64,000 nucleotides of DNA from V1-33 sp964523105 (GTDB lineage Bacteria > Verrucomicrobiota > Verrucomicrobiia > Verrucomicrobiales > V1-33), in the NCBI GenBank assembly GCA_964523105.1, contig CAZFZN010000016.1, positions 87,076-151,075 on the forward strand, read 5' to 3'. The notes under the pieces were generated by a model. That model was not told the DNA's origin. It was given only the letters and a program-made list of their open reading frames with translations, and did not search any database. Shown here in pieces: positions 1-9,379 of this stretch (position 1 is the first letter of the stretch; each line of letters starts with the position of its first letter). A program made the translations under genes and the position numbers.

Positions 1-100
1 GCCGGAGAACTATCGCGGGATCGCCATCTACTGCGACTGGGAGATGGACGAGGCCAAATGGAGGGATGTCGGGGAACGGTTCGGCTCTGCAAAGAAGTAA
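1..100 (+). CDS. C-terminal end of an unidentified protein (5' end outside window)
   Basis: An open frame enters from the left edge and ends at TAA 98-100. The visible 32 codons read PENYRGIAIYCDWEMDEAKW and end in GSAKK. Too little is present to assign a family. It converges on the phosphatase-like gene that ends at 128. Confidence 0.5.
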   Translation, partial: PENYRGIAIYCDWEMDEAKWRDVGERFGSAKK

Positions 101-127
101 CGCTGGTCGCGCGACCGGTCCCGGGAT

Positions 128-1516
128 TCACTCCGCGATCTGTTTCCGCAGTGCGAGCAGCAGTTCGTGATAGATCTGAGTGGCGGGAATGTAATCGCGA
201 TCGGTGAGGTGCGGCAGTTCGCCGGCGAGGACGGGCCAGTCGAGCCGGTCTTCCGGGATGCGGCCGTGGCTGCCTTTGACCAGTGAGGCGTCGAGCGGGA
301 TCACGTCCATGAGATAGCGCAGGCCGAGTTTTTTCTTCGCCAGTCGCGCGGCGACGGACAGTTTCGGGTGCTTGAGAGTCGGGTCGAGAAACAACTCCAC
401 GGGGTCGTAGCCGGGCTTGCGGTGAATGTCCACGCAGCGGGCGAAGTCGGGGGCGACGGCGTCGTCATTCCAATAGTAGTAAGTGAACCACGAGCGGGCA
501 TCGGCCACGCAGATGATATCGCCGCTCCGCGGATGATCGAGTCCGACACTGGCGCGCCAGATTCCGTCAACCACGCTGCCGATTCCTTCCACGCCCTCGA
601 GCGCGGCGCGGACTTCATTGTGAATGGCGGGATCGTTCACATAGACGTGCGCGACCTGATGATCGGCGAGGGCGAAGGCCTTGCTGGCGCCGCAGTCGAG
701 CAGTTCGCGTCCCAGTTCCTCGCGCGTGGCGATCCAGCCTTTCTCGCGCAGCACGCGGTTGATGTGAACCGGCCGGTCCACGGCGGTGATGCCGTATTCG
801 CTGAGCAGGATGACGCGGATGGCGCGGTTCTTGTAGAACTGGATCAGCCCGCCGACCAGATCGTCGATTTCCCGCAGGTCTTTGGTGATGGCGGGATCGT
901 CAGGGCCGAGCCGCTGCAGATTGTAGTCGAGGTGCGGCAGATAGACGAGGCTGAGATTGGGCCAGTATTTTTCCTCGATCCATTTGGCGGAGTCGGCGAT
1001 CCACTTCGATGACGGCAGCCCGGCCATCGGTCCCCAGAAGGCCGGGAAGGGGAAGTCGCCGAGGTCTTTTTTGATGCGCTCCCGGATGCCCGGGGGATGC
1101 GTGTAGATGTCGAATACCTTCCGCCCGTCCGCGGGATACATGGGGCGCGGCGTGATGGAATAGTCGGCGGTGGAATACATATTGTACCACCAGAAGAGCT
1201 TGGCGACGGTGAGGCCGGGGTGCTCGCGTTTGAGCACATCCCAGAATTTTTCGCCGTGCACGAGGTGGTTGCTTTGCTTCCACATGTGGACCTCGGCGAG
1301 GCTGCGGTCGTACCAGCCATTGCCGACGATCCCGTGATCACAAACGCGCCGGCCGGTCAGGTAGGTGGCCTGCATGGTGGTGGTGACCGCGGGCACCACG
1401 GGCTGAACGGGGGCGATCTGCTTGTGTTTCAGCCAGGCGAGGATGTGAGGGGTCGTCTCCGCGCTGAGGTGGCGCGCAGTGAGACCGACGACGTTGATGA
1501 CCGCTGCCCGTGACAT
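128..1516 (-). CDS. Alkaline-phosphatase-superfamily protein (type I phosphodiesterase/nucleotide pyrophosphatase-like)
   Basis: A 462-aa protein. I chose the ATG at 1516 (MSRAAVINVVGLTARH) because the 21 codons upstream are Arg-rich and unlike a real N-terminus. The segment PAVTTTMQATYLTG (about 42-55) matches the nucleophile region of the nucleotide pyrophosphatase/phosphodiesterase branch, where a Thr attacks phosphate. Later Asp/His-rich stretches (LPHLDYNLQ, LLSEYG, KGSHGR) fit the two-metal site. There is no signal peptide, so it is probably cytosolic. Proteins of this type occur in ebo-type prenyl-precursor trafficking clusters, but no other ebo gene is visible here, so the substrate is unknown. 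It is transcribed divergently from the kinase-like gene at 1675. Confidence 0.75.
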   Translation of the reverse strand: MSRAAVINVVGLTARHLSAETTPHILAWLKHKQIAPVQPVVPAVTTTMQATYLTGRRVCDHGIVGNGWYDRSLAEVHMWKQSNHLVHGEKFWDVLKREHPGLTVAKLFWWYNMYSTADYSITPRPMYPADGRKVFDIYTHPPGIRERIKKDLGDFPFPAFWGPMAGLPSSKWIADSAKWIEEKYWPNLSLVYLPHLDYNLQRLGPDDPAITKDLREIDDLVGGLIQFYKNRAIRVILLSEYGITAVDRPVHINRVLREKGWIATREELGRELLDCGASKAFALADHQVAHVYVNDPAIHNEVRAALEGVEGIGSVVDGIWRASVGLDHPRSGDIICVADARSWFTYYYWNDDAVAPDFARCVDIHRKPGYDPVELFLDPTLKHPKLSVAARLAKKKLGLRYLMDVIPLDASLVKGSHGRIPEDRLDWPVLAGELPHLTDRDYIPATQIYHELLLALRKQIAE

Positions 1517-1674
1517 GCAGCGACAGGGGCGCGCGCGGCGCAGGATGTCAACGCTGCTCCGTGTCCGGCGCCAAATCACTCCCGTCGTGCGCGCAGTTGC
1601 GCCGCGCGGCCGGGGCTCTAGGATGACGCGCCGCAGTCCCCCCCTTTTCCCGTACTCGCGAGCAGCCTGCCCTC

Positions 1675-2703
1675 ATGGATCATCGCGAAGCTGACATCAT
1701 TCTTCAGGAAACCCGCCAGCGCATGGAGGGCTGGAAAGACGCGCCGCTGGACATTGAGCCCATTCTCAAGGGCGGTTCAGACCGCTGGTATTACCGGGTG
1801 ACGGCGCAGGACGCGGCGCGGACTCCCGCGAGCGTGATCGTGATGGTCTATACCCCCAACCGCGCGGACAATCTGAGCTTTTTCCCGGCCACCGCCGCGC
1901 TGGAGAGGAGCGGGGCGCGGACGCTGCGGATATACAGTCACGACACGGTGAACCTGCGGGCGTGGCTGGAGGATTTGGGATGTGAGGATTTGTGGAGTGT
2001 GCGCCACGATGCAGGCCGGCGGCGGGCGCTTTATCAGAGCACGCTGCGCGAGGCGGCCAAAGTCCACGCGCTGTCATGGCCGGACGTTCCCGGCGAGGTC
2101 CGGGCCGCCTTGCAGCCGCCGTTCGACGAGAAACTCTACGAATGGGAGCAGTCGTATTTCTTCGAGCAGTGGGCGGCGCGTTTTTCGGCGGCCGATGCGG
2201 CAACGGTGGAGGCCGTGCGAAAGGGGCCGGAACTGGCGGCGCTGCGCCGCGAACTGGCGGCGCTGCCGCGCACGCCGGTGCACCGCGATTTCCAGTCGCA
2301 GAATGTCATCATCCGGGGCGACGAGGCATGGCTGATCGACTACCAGGGCCTGCGCGAAGGACGGCCGGAGTATGATCTCGCTTCGCTGCTCTACGATCCC
2401 TACGTGTGCTTGCCGGCGGAGGAGCGCGCGGCGCTGATCGATTATTATTTTCAGCTGCGCGGCCTGCCGTGCGACCCGCGCGTGCTCGCCATGTGCGCCT
2501 GCCAGCGCCTCATGCAGGCGCTCGGCGCTTACGGCAAGCTCGGCGACGGCGACGGCAAAAAGGCATTTCTGGCCCACATCCGCCCGGCGGTGCAAAACCT
2601 GCGCGGCGTGCTCCAGGAGAGCGGGCTCGTGCCTTCGCTGCTGCCGGTGCTGGAAATCCGCCCCGGCCTGCTGGAAGCCCCTGGAACCGAGGAATACGCA
2701 TGA
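1675..2703 (+). CDS. APH-family phosphotransferase, AmgK-like (N-acetylmuramate/GlcNAc kinase type)
   Basis: A 342-aa protein with the aminoglycoside-phosphotransferase/choline-kinase fold. Catalytic loop HRDFQSQN spans 203-210 (D205 catalytic base, N210 metal ligand) and the DFG-equivalent IDYQ has D222. The context PVHRDFQ...LIDYQGLREGRPEYDLASLLYDPYV is typical of AmgK, the anomeric MurNAc/GlcNAc kinase of cell-wall recycling. The usual partner MurU (nucleotidyltransferase) is not in view. The stop codon overlaps the ATG of the next gene (2700), which implies translational coupling with the CHASE2-like protein. Family is confident; exact sugar is inferred. Confidence 0.78.
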   Translation: MDHREADIILQETRQRMEGWKDAPLDIEPILKGGSDRWYYRVTAQDAARTPASVIVMVYTPNRADNLSFFPATAALERSGARTLRIYSHDTVNLRAWLEDLGCEDLWSVRHDAGRRRALYQSTLREAAKVHALSWPDVPGEVRAALQPPFDEKLYEWEQSYFFEQWAARFSAADAATVEAVRKGPELAALRRELAALPRTPVHRDFQSQNVIIRGDEAWLIDYQGLREGRPEYDLASLLYDPYVCLPAEERAALIDYYFQLRGLPCDPRVLAMCACQRLMQALGAYGKLGDGDGKKAFLAHIRPAVQNLRGVLQESGLVPSLLPVLEIRPGLLEAPGTEEYA

Positions 2704-4289
2704 GCTTTCGCAACACTCTGCTGACTCTTCTCTTCGGAGGCACTCTCGGGATGCTGCTGCTGCGCGAACAGCCGCGTCTCACCCTTGAGCCGTTCGACAA
2801 AGTGCACCGGGAATTCCTCCAGGCGAATCCCGGCAAAGGCCGCGCCCCGGCGACCGCTCATCCCTCCATCCTGCTGGTGCGCATCGATGACGTCGATCTG
2901 CCGGTGCGGGTCTTCAGTTCCTGGCCGCTCAGTCAGGGTGACTGGCTCACCATTTTCCAGAACCTGACGGATTACGGGCCGAAGGTGACGGCGCTGGACT
3001 CGGTGCTGACTTTTCCAAAGGCGGAGGGGCTGCTGAAAACCGCCGCGGAGGCGGTGCCGGGACTCTGTCTGCCCGCGGTGCTGTCGGTCTCGCCGGGCGA
3101 CGGCGCGGCGACGCTGCCCCCGGGATTTCCAGTGCTCAAAACGAGCGGCTCCATCGAGGCCATTCCGGAATTCAAATCCGTGCGCGAGGCGCCGCTGCCG
3201 GGTGCGCTGGCTGCGGGCAGGATCGACATGCTGCCGGCCCGCCAGGGGCTGACAGTGGACGGCGATGTGTGCCGCGTGCCGCTGCTGGCCCGTCTCGGCG
3301 ACAAGGTGGTGCCCACGCTGGCGCTGCGGGCGCTCCTCGCCTGGGCAGGGGTGCCGCTGGAAGAGGTCATCGTCACGCCGGGCACCGCCATCATCGCCGG
3401 CAAGACTCTGCGCATCGACATCGACGAAGGCGGGTTCTTTCAATACTACCTGTCGCTCTCGCCGGACGTCAGTTCAGTGAAAGCGGACGCTTTCGCCCTG
3501 ACAAAGGAGCAGGCGGCCCGCCACGAGCGTCCGGAGATCTTCGAACGGCTCGAGGGCATCAAAGACGGGCTCGTCTGGCTCGGGATCGACAACATGGACT
3601 CGCGCACCCTCACCCTGCCAGGAGGGACGCCGGTGTCGTCCGCCGACCTCACGGCGCGCGCCATCGCGGTGATTCAGACGAACCGCCACCTCCTGCCGCT
3701 GGCCGTGCAGTGGCAGTGGGTCGCCCCTGCGGCGACGCTGCTTTATTGCGTGTGGCTGACGCACTGGCGCAAGTCACGTCTCTGGCCGGGCGCGCTCGCG
3801 GGCGCCGTCGCGCTGGCCGGCGTCAGCCTCTGGCTCTACCGCCGCGACCAGCTCTGGCTTCCCATCGCGCCATCCCTGGGACTGCTCGCCGCGACGCTGG
3901 TGCTGTCCTACCTGCTTCCTTCCCGAAAACCGAAGCCGTCGCCGGATGCCCCCACGCGGCGCACCCTGCGCCCTGCCGCCACGCGAACCCGGTCGCGCAC
4001 AGTCGCGCCGGTGCCGGAAGCAAGCCGCGACACCTCCACCCGCAGTGAATCCACCTCAGCGGACCCGCCGGCGGAATTCCCGCAAACCGTGGAATTAACC
4101 CCTGCGGCGGAAGAACCCCATCCTGCGCCGGAGGAAGACACGGACGAGGCGGAGGACGCGGACGAGGCGGAAGACACGGAGGCCGGGCCCGGTTCCACGC
4201 ATTCCGGAGAGATGGAGGAATCGAATGCGCCGCAGCAACTGGAGCGCCCGCAGCGTCAGGGGAAGCGGAAGAAAAAACGCCGCCGCTGA
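2700..4289 (+). CDS. CHASE2-like sensory membrane protein with acidic C-terminal tail
   Basis: A 529-aa protein starting at the ATG overlapping the previous stop. One N-terminal membrane segment (about 4-20) is followed by an extracytoplasmic domain with the CHASE2 pattern: LLVRIDDVDLP, then WPLSQGDW, then KVTALDSVLTFP. Three hydrophobic segments follow near 338-357, 369-387 and 392-411, as in other CHASE2 proteins. Where a kinase or cyclase usually follows there is only a low-complexity cytoplasmic tail with Pro/Thr/Arg, then an acidic EDTDEAEDADEAEDTEA stretch, then a Lys/Arg-rich end (KKKRRR). It therefore looks like a sensor without an enzymatic output domain. Ligand unknown. Confidence 0.7.
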   Translation: MSFRNTLLTLLFGGTLGMLLLREQPRLTLEPFDKVHREFLQANPGKGRAPATAHPSILLVRIDDVDLPVRVFSSWPLSQGDWLTIFQNLTDYGPKVTALDSVLTFPKAEGLLKTAAEAVPGLCLPAVLSVSPGDGAATLPPGFPVLKTSGSIEAIPEFKSVREAPLPGALAAGRIDMLPARQGLTVDGDVCRVPLLARLGDKVVPTLALRALLAWAGVPLEEVIVTPGTAIIAGKTLRIDIDEGGFFQYYLSLSPDVSSVKADAFALTKEQAARHERPEIFERLEGIKDGLVWLGIDNMDSRTLTLPGGTPVSSADLTARAIAVIQTNRHLLPLAVQWQWVAPAATLLYCVWLTHWRKSRLWPGALAGAVALAGVSLWLYRRDQLWLPIAPSLGLLAATLVLSYLLPSRKPKPSPDAPTRRTLRPAATRTRSRTVAPVPEASRDTSTRSESTSADPPAEFPQTVELTPAAEEPHPAPEEDTDEAEDADEAEDTEAGPGSTHSGEMEESNAPQQLERPQRQGKRKKKRRR

Positions 4290-4297
4290 CCGCCGCC

Positions 4298-4735
4298 ATG
4301 CCCGCGAAATCCGTCAGTCGCGACCGTCTCACCCGGGAGCAGCGCTCATGGAACATGTCGCGCATCCGCAGCACAGACACGAAACCCGAACTCGTGGTCC
4401 GCCGGATGCTCACCGGCATGGGCCTGCGCTACCGCCTGCACCGCGCGGGCCTGCCAGGAAAACCGGACATCGTGCTCGGCCCGCGGCGGCTGGTGATTTT
4501 CGTCCACGGCTGCTTCTGGCACCGGCATCGCGGCTGCAGGGAGGCGACCATGCCCTCCGCCAACCGCGCCTTCTGGCAGGCCAAGCTGGAGGGCAATGCC
4601 GCGCGCGACCAGCGCCACCGCGCCGCCCTGCGCAAACTCGGCTGGCGCGTCGTGACGGTGTGGGAATGCGAGACGCGAAAGCCGGACCGCCTCGCGCGGC
4701 GGCTGGAGCGCGCCACGGCCGGCCCGCGGGAATAA
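4298..4735 (+). CDS. vsr: Very short patch repair endonuclease (Vsr)
   Basis: A 145-aa protein, normal length for Vsr, which nicks DNA 5' of T in T:G mismatches formed by deamination of 5-methylcytosine. Visible signature: a TKPELVVRRML start, GKPDIVL with the catalytic Asp (D57), HGCFWHRHRGC (H70, C72, H75, C80; zinc-site and active-site region), and VVTVWECE near the C-terminus. It lies 8 bp after the CHASE2-like gene, so it may share that transcript. Vsr normally pairs with a Dcm-type cytosine methylase; none is encoded in this window. Confidence 0.9.
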   Translation: MPAKSVSRDRLTREQRSWNMSRIRSTDTKPELVVRRMLTGMGLRYRLHRAGLPGKPDIVLGPRRLVIFVHGCFWHRHRGCREATMPSANRAFWQAKLEGNAARDQRHRAALRKLGWRVVTVWECETRKPDRLARRLERATAGPRE

Positions 4736-4840
4736 TGACTTGAGCACCGGCCAAAGCCCGTTCAGAAAAACGGCTTCCGGCGGGCGCGCTCCAGGGCCGT
4801 TCCTGGCATCCGGGCCGGCATTTTTTCGATTCCCCCACTC

Positions 4841-5839
4841 ATGAAGTTCCTCCTGCTCTCTCTTCTTTGCAGCGCTGCCGCTCTGCTCAGTTCCTGTGTC
4901 AGCACCGGCTCGACGGGCGGCAGCTACGTCGGTGAAATCGGGCCGGTCTATCCCGGCATCGCAAGCTACATCGCGGTGGACGCGTTCAGCGGTCACGTGG
5001 CGCTGGCGCATGCCGCCAATCAGCGCCGGCCCGTCGCCAGTCTGACCAAAGTCGCCACCGCCCTGACGGTGCTGGAACATCTGCAGCAGACCGGAGCGGA
5101 CGGCGGGGAACTGATGACCGTGCCGCCGCAGGTGACGCTGCTGGGCGGTCCGGGGCCGGCGGTGCTGCAGCCGGGCGACCGGATTTCCATCCAGGACGGG
5201 CTCTACGCCGCCATGATCGCCTCCGACAACTATGCCGCGGAGACGCTCGCCGCGCATATCGGCGGGCGCATGACCGGCGGCAGCGGCAATCCCATGAGCG
5301 CGTTCCTCCGCCAAATGAATGCCATCGGAGACCGCGCCGGACTGCGGGACACGAATTTCGCCAATGCGCACGGGCTCGATCTGCCAGGGCAGCGCGGGCT
5401 CTCCACCGCGGCGGACATGGCTCGCCTGACGATCTACGCGCTCAATGTCCCCGGCTTCACGTTTTATGCTTCGCAGCCGTCGCGCCGCATCACCATTCAC
5501 CGTGCCGGCGGTCTGCTCGGCGTATCGCTGCGTACCACCAACGACCTGCTCTTCCGCGGCGGCATCGACGGCGTGAAAACCGGCACCACGGTGCTTGCGG
5601 GACAGTGCCTCATCATTTCCGCGCCGCGCCCCTCCACGGTCGTCAAGAATCCGGACGGCAGCACCGCCGTCACGCAGCACCGGCTCATCGTGGTGGCGCT
5701 CGGTGCGACCGACCGGTTTCCGCAGGCATGGCAGCTGATGAACGACGGCTGGGATGCCTATTTCCGCTGGCGTGAGGCCGGCAGTCCTGTGGCACCGGGC
5801 TCCACCCTGGCGCTGCCTGTGGCGGGGGCGGCCTACTGA
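4841..5839 (+). CDS. D-alanyl-D-alanine carboxypeptidase (peptidase S11), lipoprotein
   Basis: A 332-aa enzyme that trims the terminal D-Ala of peptidoglycan stem peptides. It has a lipoprotein signal peptide with lipobox LSSC (Cys19), so it should be anchored at the inner or outer membrane facing the periplasm. All three penicillin-binding motifs are present: SLTK (S67, K70), SDN (S128-N130) and KTG (246-248). There is no clear C-terminal amphipathic anchor, in line with lipid anchoring instead. It stands about 100 bp after vsr and is probably expressed separately. Confidence 0.9.
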   Translation: MKFLLLSLLCSAAALLSSCVSTGSTGGSYVGEIGPVYPGIASYIAVDAFSGHVALAHAANQRRPVASLTKVATALTVLEHLQQTGADGGELMTVPPQVTLLGGPGPAVLQPGDRISIQDGLYAAMIASDNYAAETLAAHIGGRMTGGSGNPMSAFLRQMNAIGDRAGLRDTNFANAHGLDLPGQRGLSTAADMARLTIYALNVPGFTFYASQPSRRITIHRAGGLLGVSLRTTNDLLFRGGIDGVKTGTTVLAGQCLIISAPRPSTVVKNPDGSTAVTQHRLIVVALGATDRFPQAWQLMNDGWDAYFRWREAGSPVAPGSTLALPVAGAAY

Positions 5840-5918
5840 TTTTCCGCGAGGCGAAAAACATTGACGCTCCGGGCGCGGAGGGGGCATTCTGCCGGCCGAA
5901 CCACACTCCCCTGCCGCC

Positions 5919-6548
5919 ATGCCCGCACGACTCCGCATTCCCTCTCTCGAAATTCTCAGCGATCAGTACGGCGGCACGCTCGGCCGCGCCGGCGAGCCGC
6001 TCACCAGCCGCGAGATCGGCGTCGCGCGACCGGTCTTCGGCGAGTCGATCAACTACGGCGACGTGCGCGTCGTGGTCACCACGGTGATCGCCGCGCCGAC
6101 CACTCTGGGCAATAACATCCGCACGCCGCAGCGCGACATGGAGGACTGGGTGCTGATTCACGAACTCACTCACATCTGGCAGTATCAAACGCAGGGCACG
6201 CGCTACATTTCCGACAGCGCCTGCGCCCAGCTTCGCGCCGCCATCGCCTCGGGCGACCGCAACGCCGCTTATTCCTACACGCCGGGGCAGCAGTCGATCT
6301 ACGACTACAGCGCCGAACAGCAGGCCAGCATCGTGGAGGACTGGTTCAAACGGCCCGCCCTGCGCGACGACGAACACTACATGCGCTACCTGCGCCAGGT
6401 GCGCAGTGCGCGACCCGTCATGACGGCACAGGAACGCTACAACGAAGCCATGTTCGGCGACACCGGCCGCGGCGGCCGCGCCGTTCCTCCGCCTCCCTCC
6501 GGTCTCGAACCCTCCGGCACCGCCTCCGTCTTCCGCATCGAATGGTAG
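5919..6548 (+). CDS. Putative zinc metallopeptidase-like protein (DUF4157/Vgr-related type)
   Basis: A 209-aa protein with HELTH at 81-85 inside VLIHELTHIWQYQ, the hallmark of DUF4157-like and Vgr-associated proteins; a third ligand is not obvious. There is no signal peptide or membrane segment. The C-terminus is Pro/Gly-rich (AVPPPPSGLEPSG). Related proteins often accompany VgrG or contractile systems, but none is next to it. Activity is unproven: many members may be structural rather than proteolytic. Confidence 0.65.
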   Translation: MPARLRIPSLEILSDQYGGTLGRAGEPLTSREIGVARPVFGESINYGDVRVVVTTVIAAPTTLGNNIRTPQRDMEDWVLIHELTHIWQYQTQGTRYISDSACAQLRAAIASGDRNAAYSYTPGQQSIYDYSAEQQASIVEDWFKRPALRDDEHYMRYLRQVRSARPVMTAQERYNEAMFGDTGRGGRAVPPPPSGLEPSGTASVFRIEW

Positions 6549-6563
6549 GGCCCGGGCCGGCGT

Positions 6564-8474
6564 TCAATAGGCCCGCCCTGACTTCTGCTCGCAGTAGTGC
6601 ACGAAGCTTTGATTGCACACGCTGGTGCCGCCGGGCGTCGGATAGTTCCCGGTGAAATACCAGTCGCCGCACTCCGGCGAGATCGCGGCGTGGAGATTCT
6701 CCACCGTCTGGAAAATGACGATCAATTCGCCGCGCCAGTCACTCTCGGGATACACGAATTCGCTGATGCGGCTGCTGATTTGCGCGTCGGTGAACGGTTC
6801 GTAGATGGCCTTCACTGCATTCAACTGCTCCGCGGCGGGCTTGAGCAGCTCGGCTTTGGCGGCGCGATAGGCCTCATCGATCACATTTTGCCGGCCCGTG
6901 GACTTCAGCAAATCCATCGCCGCCTGGAAGGCGATGAACTTGCCGATCTCGCTCATGTCGATGCCGTAGCAGTCGGGGTAGCGGATCTGCGGCGCCGTGC
7001 TGGCCACCACCATGCGCTTCGGGTTGGTGCGCGTGAGCATTTTCAGAATGCTCTGCTTGAGCGTGGTGCCGCGCACGATGCTGTCGTCGATAACCACGAG
7101 CGAGTCCTCCGGCCGCACCACGCCGTAGGTGATGTCATAGACGTGGCTGGCGAGGGTGAGGCGGTTGCTTTCCTGACTGATGAACGTGCGGAGCTTGATG
7201 TCCTTGTGGGCGATCTTCTCGCCGCGCGGCCAGTTGCGGAGAATGAGGCGGTCAATGAGCGATTCCGTCAGGGTGCCGTCAGCAGCGGCCTGCATGATGG
7301 CGGATTTGACCTCGGCGCGCCGGTGGCCGCGCAGACCGTACATCAGCCCCGTGTAGGCGATTTCCGCCGTGTTCGGAATGAAGCTGAAGACCGCGTTGCC
7401 GAGGTCGTTGTCGATCGCTTTGACCACCTGCGGCACGAGCGCGGCGCCGAGGGCTTTGCGTTCGTTGTAAATGTCCGGATCGTTGCCGCGGGAAAAGTAA
7501 ATGCGCTCGAACGAGCACGGTGACGGCGGCACTTCCTCCGCAAACCGCTCGCGGCGCACGTCTCCGTCGCTCTTGATCACCGCCACCGTGCCCGGCGTCA
7601 CTTCGGAAATTTCCTCCTGCGCGGCATCGAACACTGTCATCAGCGGCACGCGCTCACTGGCGAACGCGAGCACTTCGTCACTTTCATAGCAAAAGCACGG
7701 CCGGATGCCTCGGGGATCGCGCAGCACGAAACTGTCGCCGTTGCCGATCTGCCCGGCGATGGTGTAGCCGCCGTCCCAGTGAGCCGCACTGCGGCGGATC
7801 ACTTCCGCGACATCGAGCCGCTCACTGATGAGCTTCGGGATGTTCGCACCCGGCACGCCGGCGTCCCGCATTTCGCGGTAAATGTCAGTGTGAAGTTCAT
7901 CGAGATGGAATCCGATCTCCTCCAGCACCGTCTGCGTGTCGGTGTCGAAAATGGGATGCTGCCCGCGGTCCACCATGAGCTGATTGAGCTCCCGGGCGTT
8001 GGTCATGTTGAAATTGCCCAGCACCATGAGGCTCTTGGTGGGCCAGTTGCTGCGGCGCAGATAGGGATGGCAGGAACTGGTGGCGAATTCGCCGCTCGTC
8101 CCGTAGCGCAGGTGGCCCATGAGCAGTTCCCCGCCGAAGTCGAAATGCGTTTTCACGCTTTCGCCGTCCTTCGGCAGAAGCCGGCCGCGCCGCATCATTT
8201 GATTGTAGGCCTCCATTTGGCTGCGAAAGACACTGCCGAGCGAATCGGTGCGTGCCGAGCGCACCCGGTGCTGGTAGAGCTGCCCCAGCGGCATGTTCAG
8301 TTTGGTGCAGCCGATCCCCACGCCGTCGTGGCCGCGGTTGTGCTGCTTTTCCATCAGGAGAAACAATTTCTGAAAGCCCCAGAGCGGGTTCTGATACTTG
8401 TCGGCAAAGTGTTGCAGCGGTTTGCGCAGCCGGACGAAGGCTACGCCGCACTCGTGCTTGATGAAATCGCTCAT
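6564..8474 (-). CDS. purF: Amidophosphoribosyltransferase (PurF), long form
   Basis: A 636-aa enzyme that converts PRPP and glutamine to 5-phosphoribosylamine, the first step of purine synthesis. I chose the start at 8474 (MSDFIKHECGVAF) because the glutamine-amidotransferase Cys (C9) must become N-terminal after propeptide removal. The phosphoribosyltransferase signature VVIDDSIVRGTTLKQS lies near 455-470. It is about 130 residues longer than the E. coli type; the extra C-terminal part ending DWYFTGNYPTPGG is the form I associate with Bacteroidetes and Verrucomicrobia. Another purine gene, purH, lies 14 kb away, so the pathway is dispersed. Confidence 0.88.
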   Translation of the reverse strand: MSDFIKHECGVAFVRLRKPLQHFADKYQNPLWGFQKLFLLMEKQHNRGHDGVGIGCTKLNMPLGQLYQHRVRSARTDSLGSVFRSQMEAYNQMMRRGRLLPKDGESVKTHFDFGGELLMGHLRYGTSGEFATSSCHPYLRRSNWPTKSLMVLGNFNMTNARELNQLMVDRGQHPIFDTDTQTVLEEIGFHLDELHTDIYREMRDAGVPGANIPKLISERLDVAEVIRRSAAHWDGGYTIAGQIGNGDSFVLRDPRGIRPCFCYESDEVLAFASERVPLMTVFDAAQEEISEVTPGTVAVIKSDGDVRRERFAEEVPPSPCSFERIYFSRGNDPDIYNERKALGAALVPQVVKAIDNDLGNAVFSFIPNTAEIAYTGLMYGLRGHRRAEVKSAIMQAAADGTLTESLIDRLILRNWPRGEKIAHKDIKLRTFISQESNRLTLASHVYDITYGVVRPEDSLVVIDDSIVRGTTLKQSILKMLTRTNPKRMVVASTAPQIRYPDCYGIDMSEIGKFIAFQAAMDLLKSTGRQNVIDEAYRAAKAELLKPAAEQLNAVKAIYEPFTDAQISSRISEFVYPESDWRGELIVIFQTVENLHAAISPECGDWYFTGNYPTPGGTSVCNQSFVHYCEQKSGRAY

Positions 8475-8620
8475 TCGCTGGGTGGAGGAGAGCCGATGCA
8501 TTACAGGCCCGGCGGCACACGCAAGGGGTCAATGACCGCAGCGGTCATTCCTTTCCTCCCGGGGTGCCGGGCCGATTTCCACTTTCCCGCCGCGCCCGGT
8601 CGATTCATGCACGGAGCGAC

Positions 8621-9376
8621 ATGTCGCTGCCCCGCTTTTACATCCCGCCCGCTTTGTGGAATCCCGATCACCTTGCGCTGGATGAAGCGGAATCGCATCA
8701 CTGCACGGATGTGCTGCGGCTGCGGCAGGGGGACCGGGTGGTGGTGTTCAACGGCGAGGGCACCGAAGTTACCGCCGAGATCACTCTGCTGTCCAAAAGG
8801 GAAGTGGGACTGCGCGCCCTGACAACGCATGCGACGCCCCGCCCGGCGGCGGCCCTCACTCTCGCGCAGGCGGTGCCGAAGGGAAAAAACATGGACCTCG
8901 TGATTCAGAAGGCGACGGAACTCGGTGCGGCGGAAATCGTGCCGCTGCTCAGCACCCGCACCGTGGTGCGGCTGGAGGACCGCGAAGCGGCGGACAAGCA
9001 GGAGAAATGGCAGCGCATCGCCATCGAAGCCTGCAAGCAGTGCGGCCAGAATCATCTGCCCCGGGTGCGGCGTCCTGTCACGCTGGACAAATTTTTCGCG
9101 CAGAAACCCGCACAGGAAATGCTGATCATCGCCGCCATCGAGCCCGGCGCGCGGCGGCTCAAGGAACTGCTGGCGGAATGGCGCGCGATGCATTCCGGCA
9201 AGCCGCAGCCGGCAAGCGTGCTTGTGTTGATCGGGCCGGAAGGTGATTTCACTCCGGCGGAAGTGGGCATGGCCAAGTCCCACGGCTGCCTGCCCATGAG
9301 CCTCGGCCCTGTCATTCTGCGCACGGAGACCGCCGCCATCTACAGTCTGAGCACTCTGGCGCATGAATTGTTCTGA
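8621..9376 (+). CDS. rsmE: 16S rRNA (uracil-1498-N3)-methyltransferase RsmE
   Basis: A 251-aa SPOUT-class methyltransferase that modifies U1498 in the decoding centre of 16S rRNA with SAM. The ATG at 8621 (MSLPRFYIPP) gives the usual N-terminal PUA-like start; the longer frame upstream is not conserved-looking. Motifs: HCTDVLRLRQGD early, KGKNMDLVIQKATELGA in the middle, and the knot elements IGPEGDFT (about 204-211) and LGPVILRTETAA near the end. It is convergent with the DUF2891 gene, with only 3 bp between stops. Confidence 0.9.
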   Translation: MSLPRFYIPPALWNPDHLALDEAESHHCTDVLRLRQGDRVVVFNGEGTEVTAEITLLSKREVGLRALTTHATPRPAAALTLAQAVPKGKNMDLVIQKATELGAAEIVPLLSTRTVVRLEDREAADKQEKWQRIAIEACKQCGQNHLPRVRRPVTLDKFFAQKPAQEMLIIAAIEPGARRLKELLAEWRAMHSGKPQPASVLVLIGPEGDFTPAEVGMAKSHGCLPMSLGPVILRTETAAIYSLSTLAHELF

Positions 9377-9379
9377 GCC

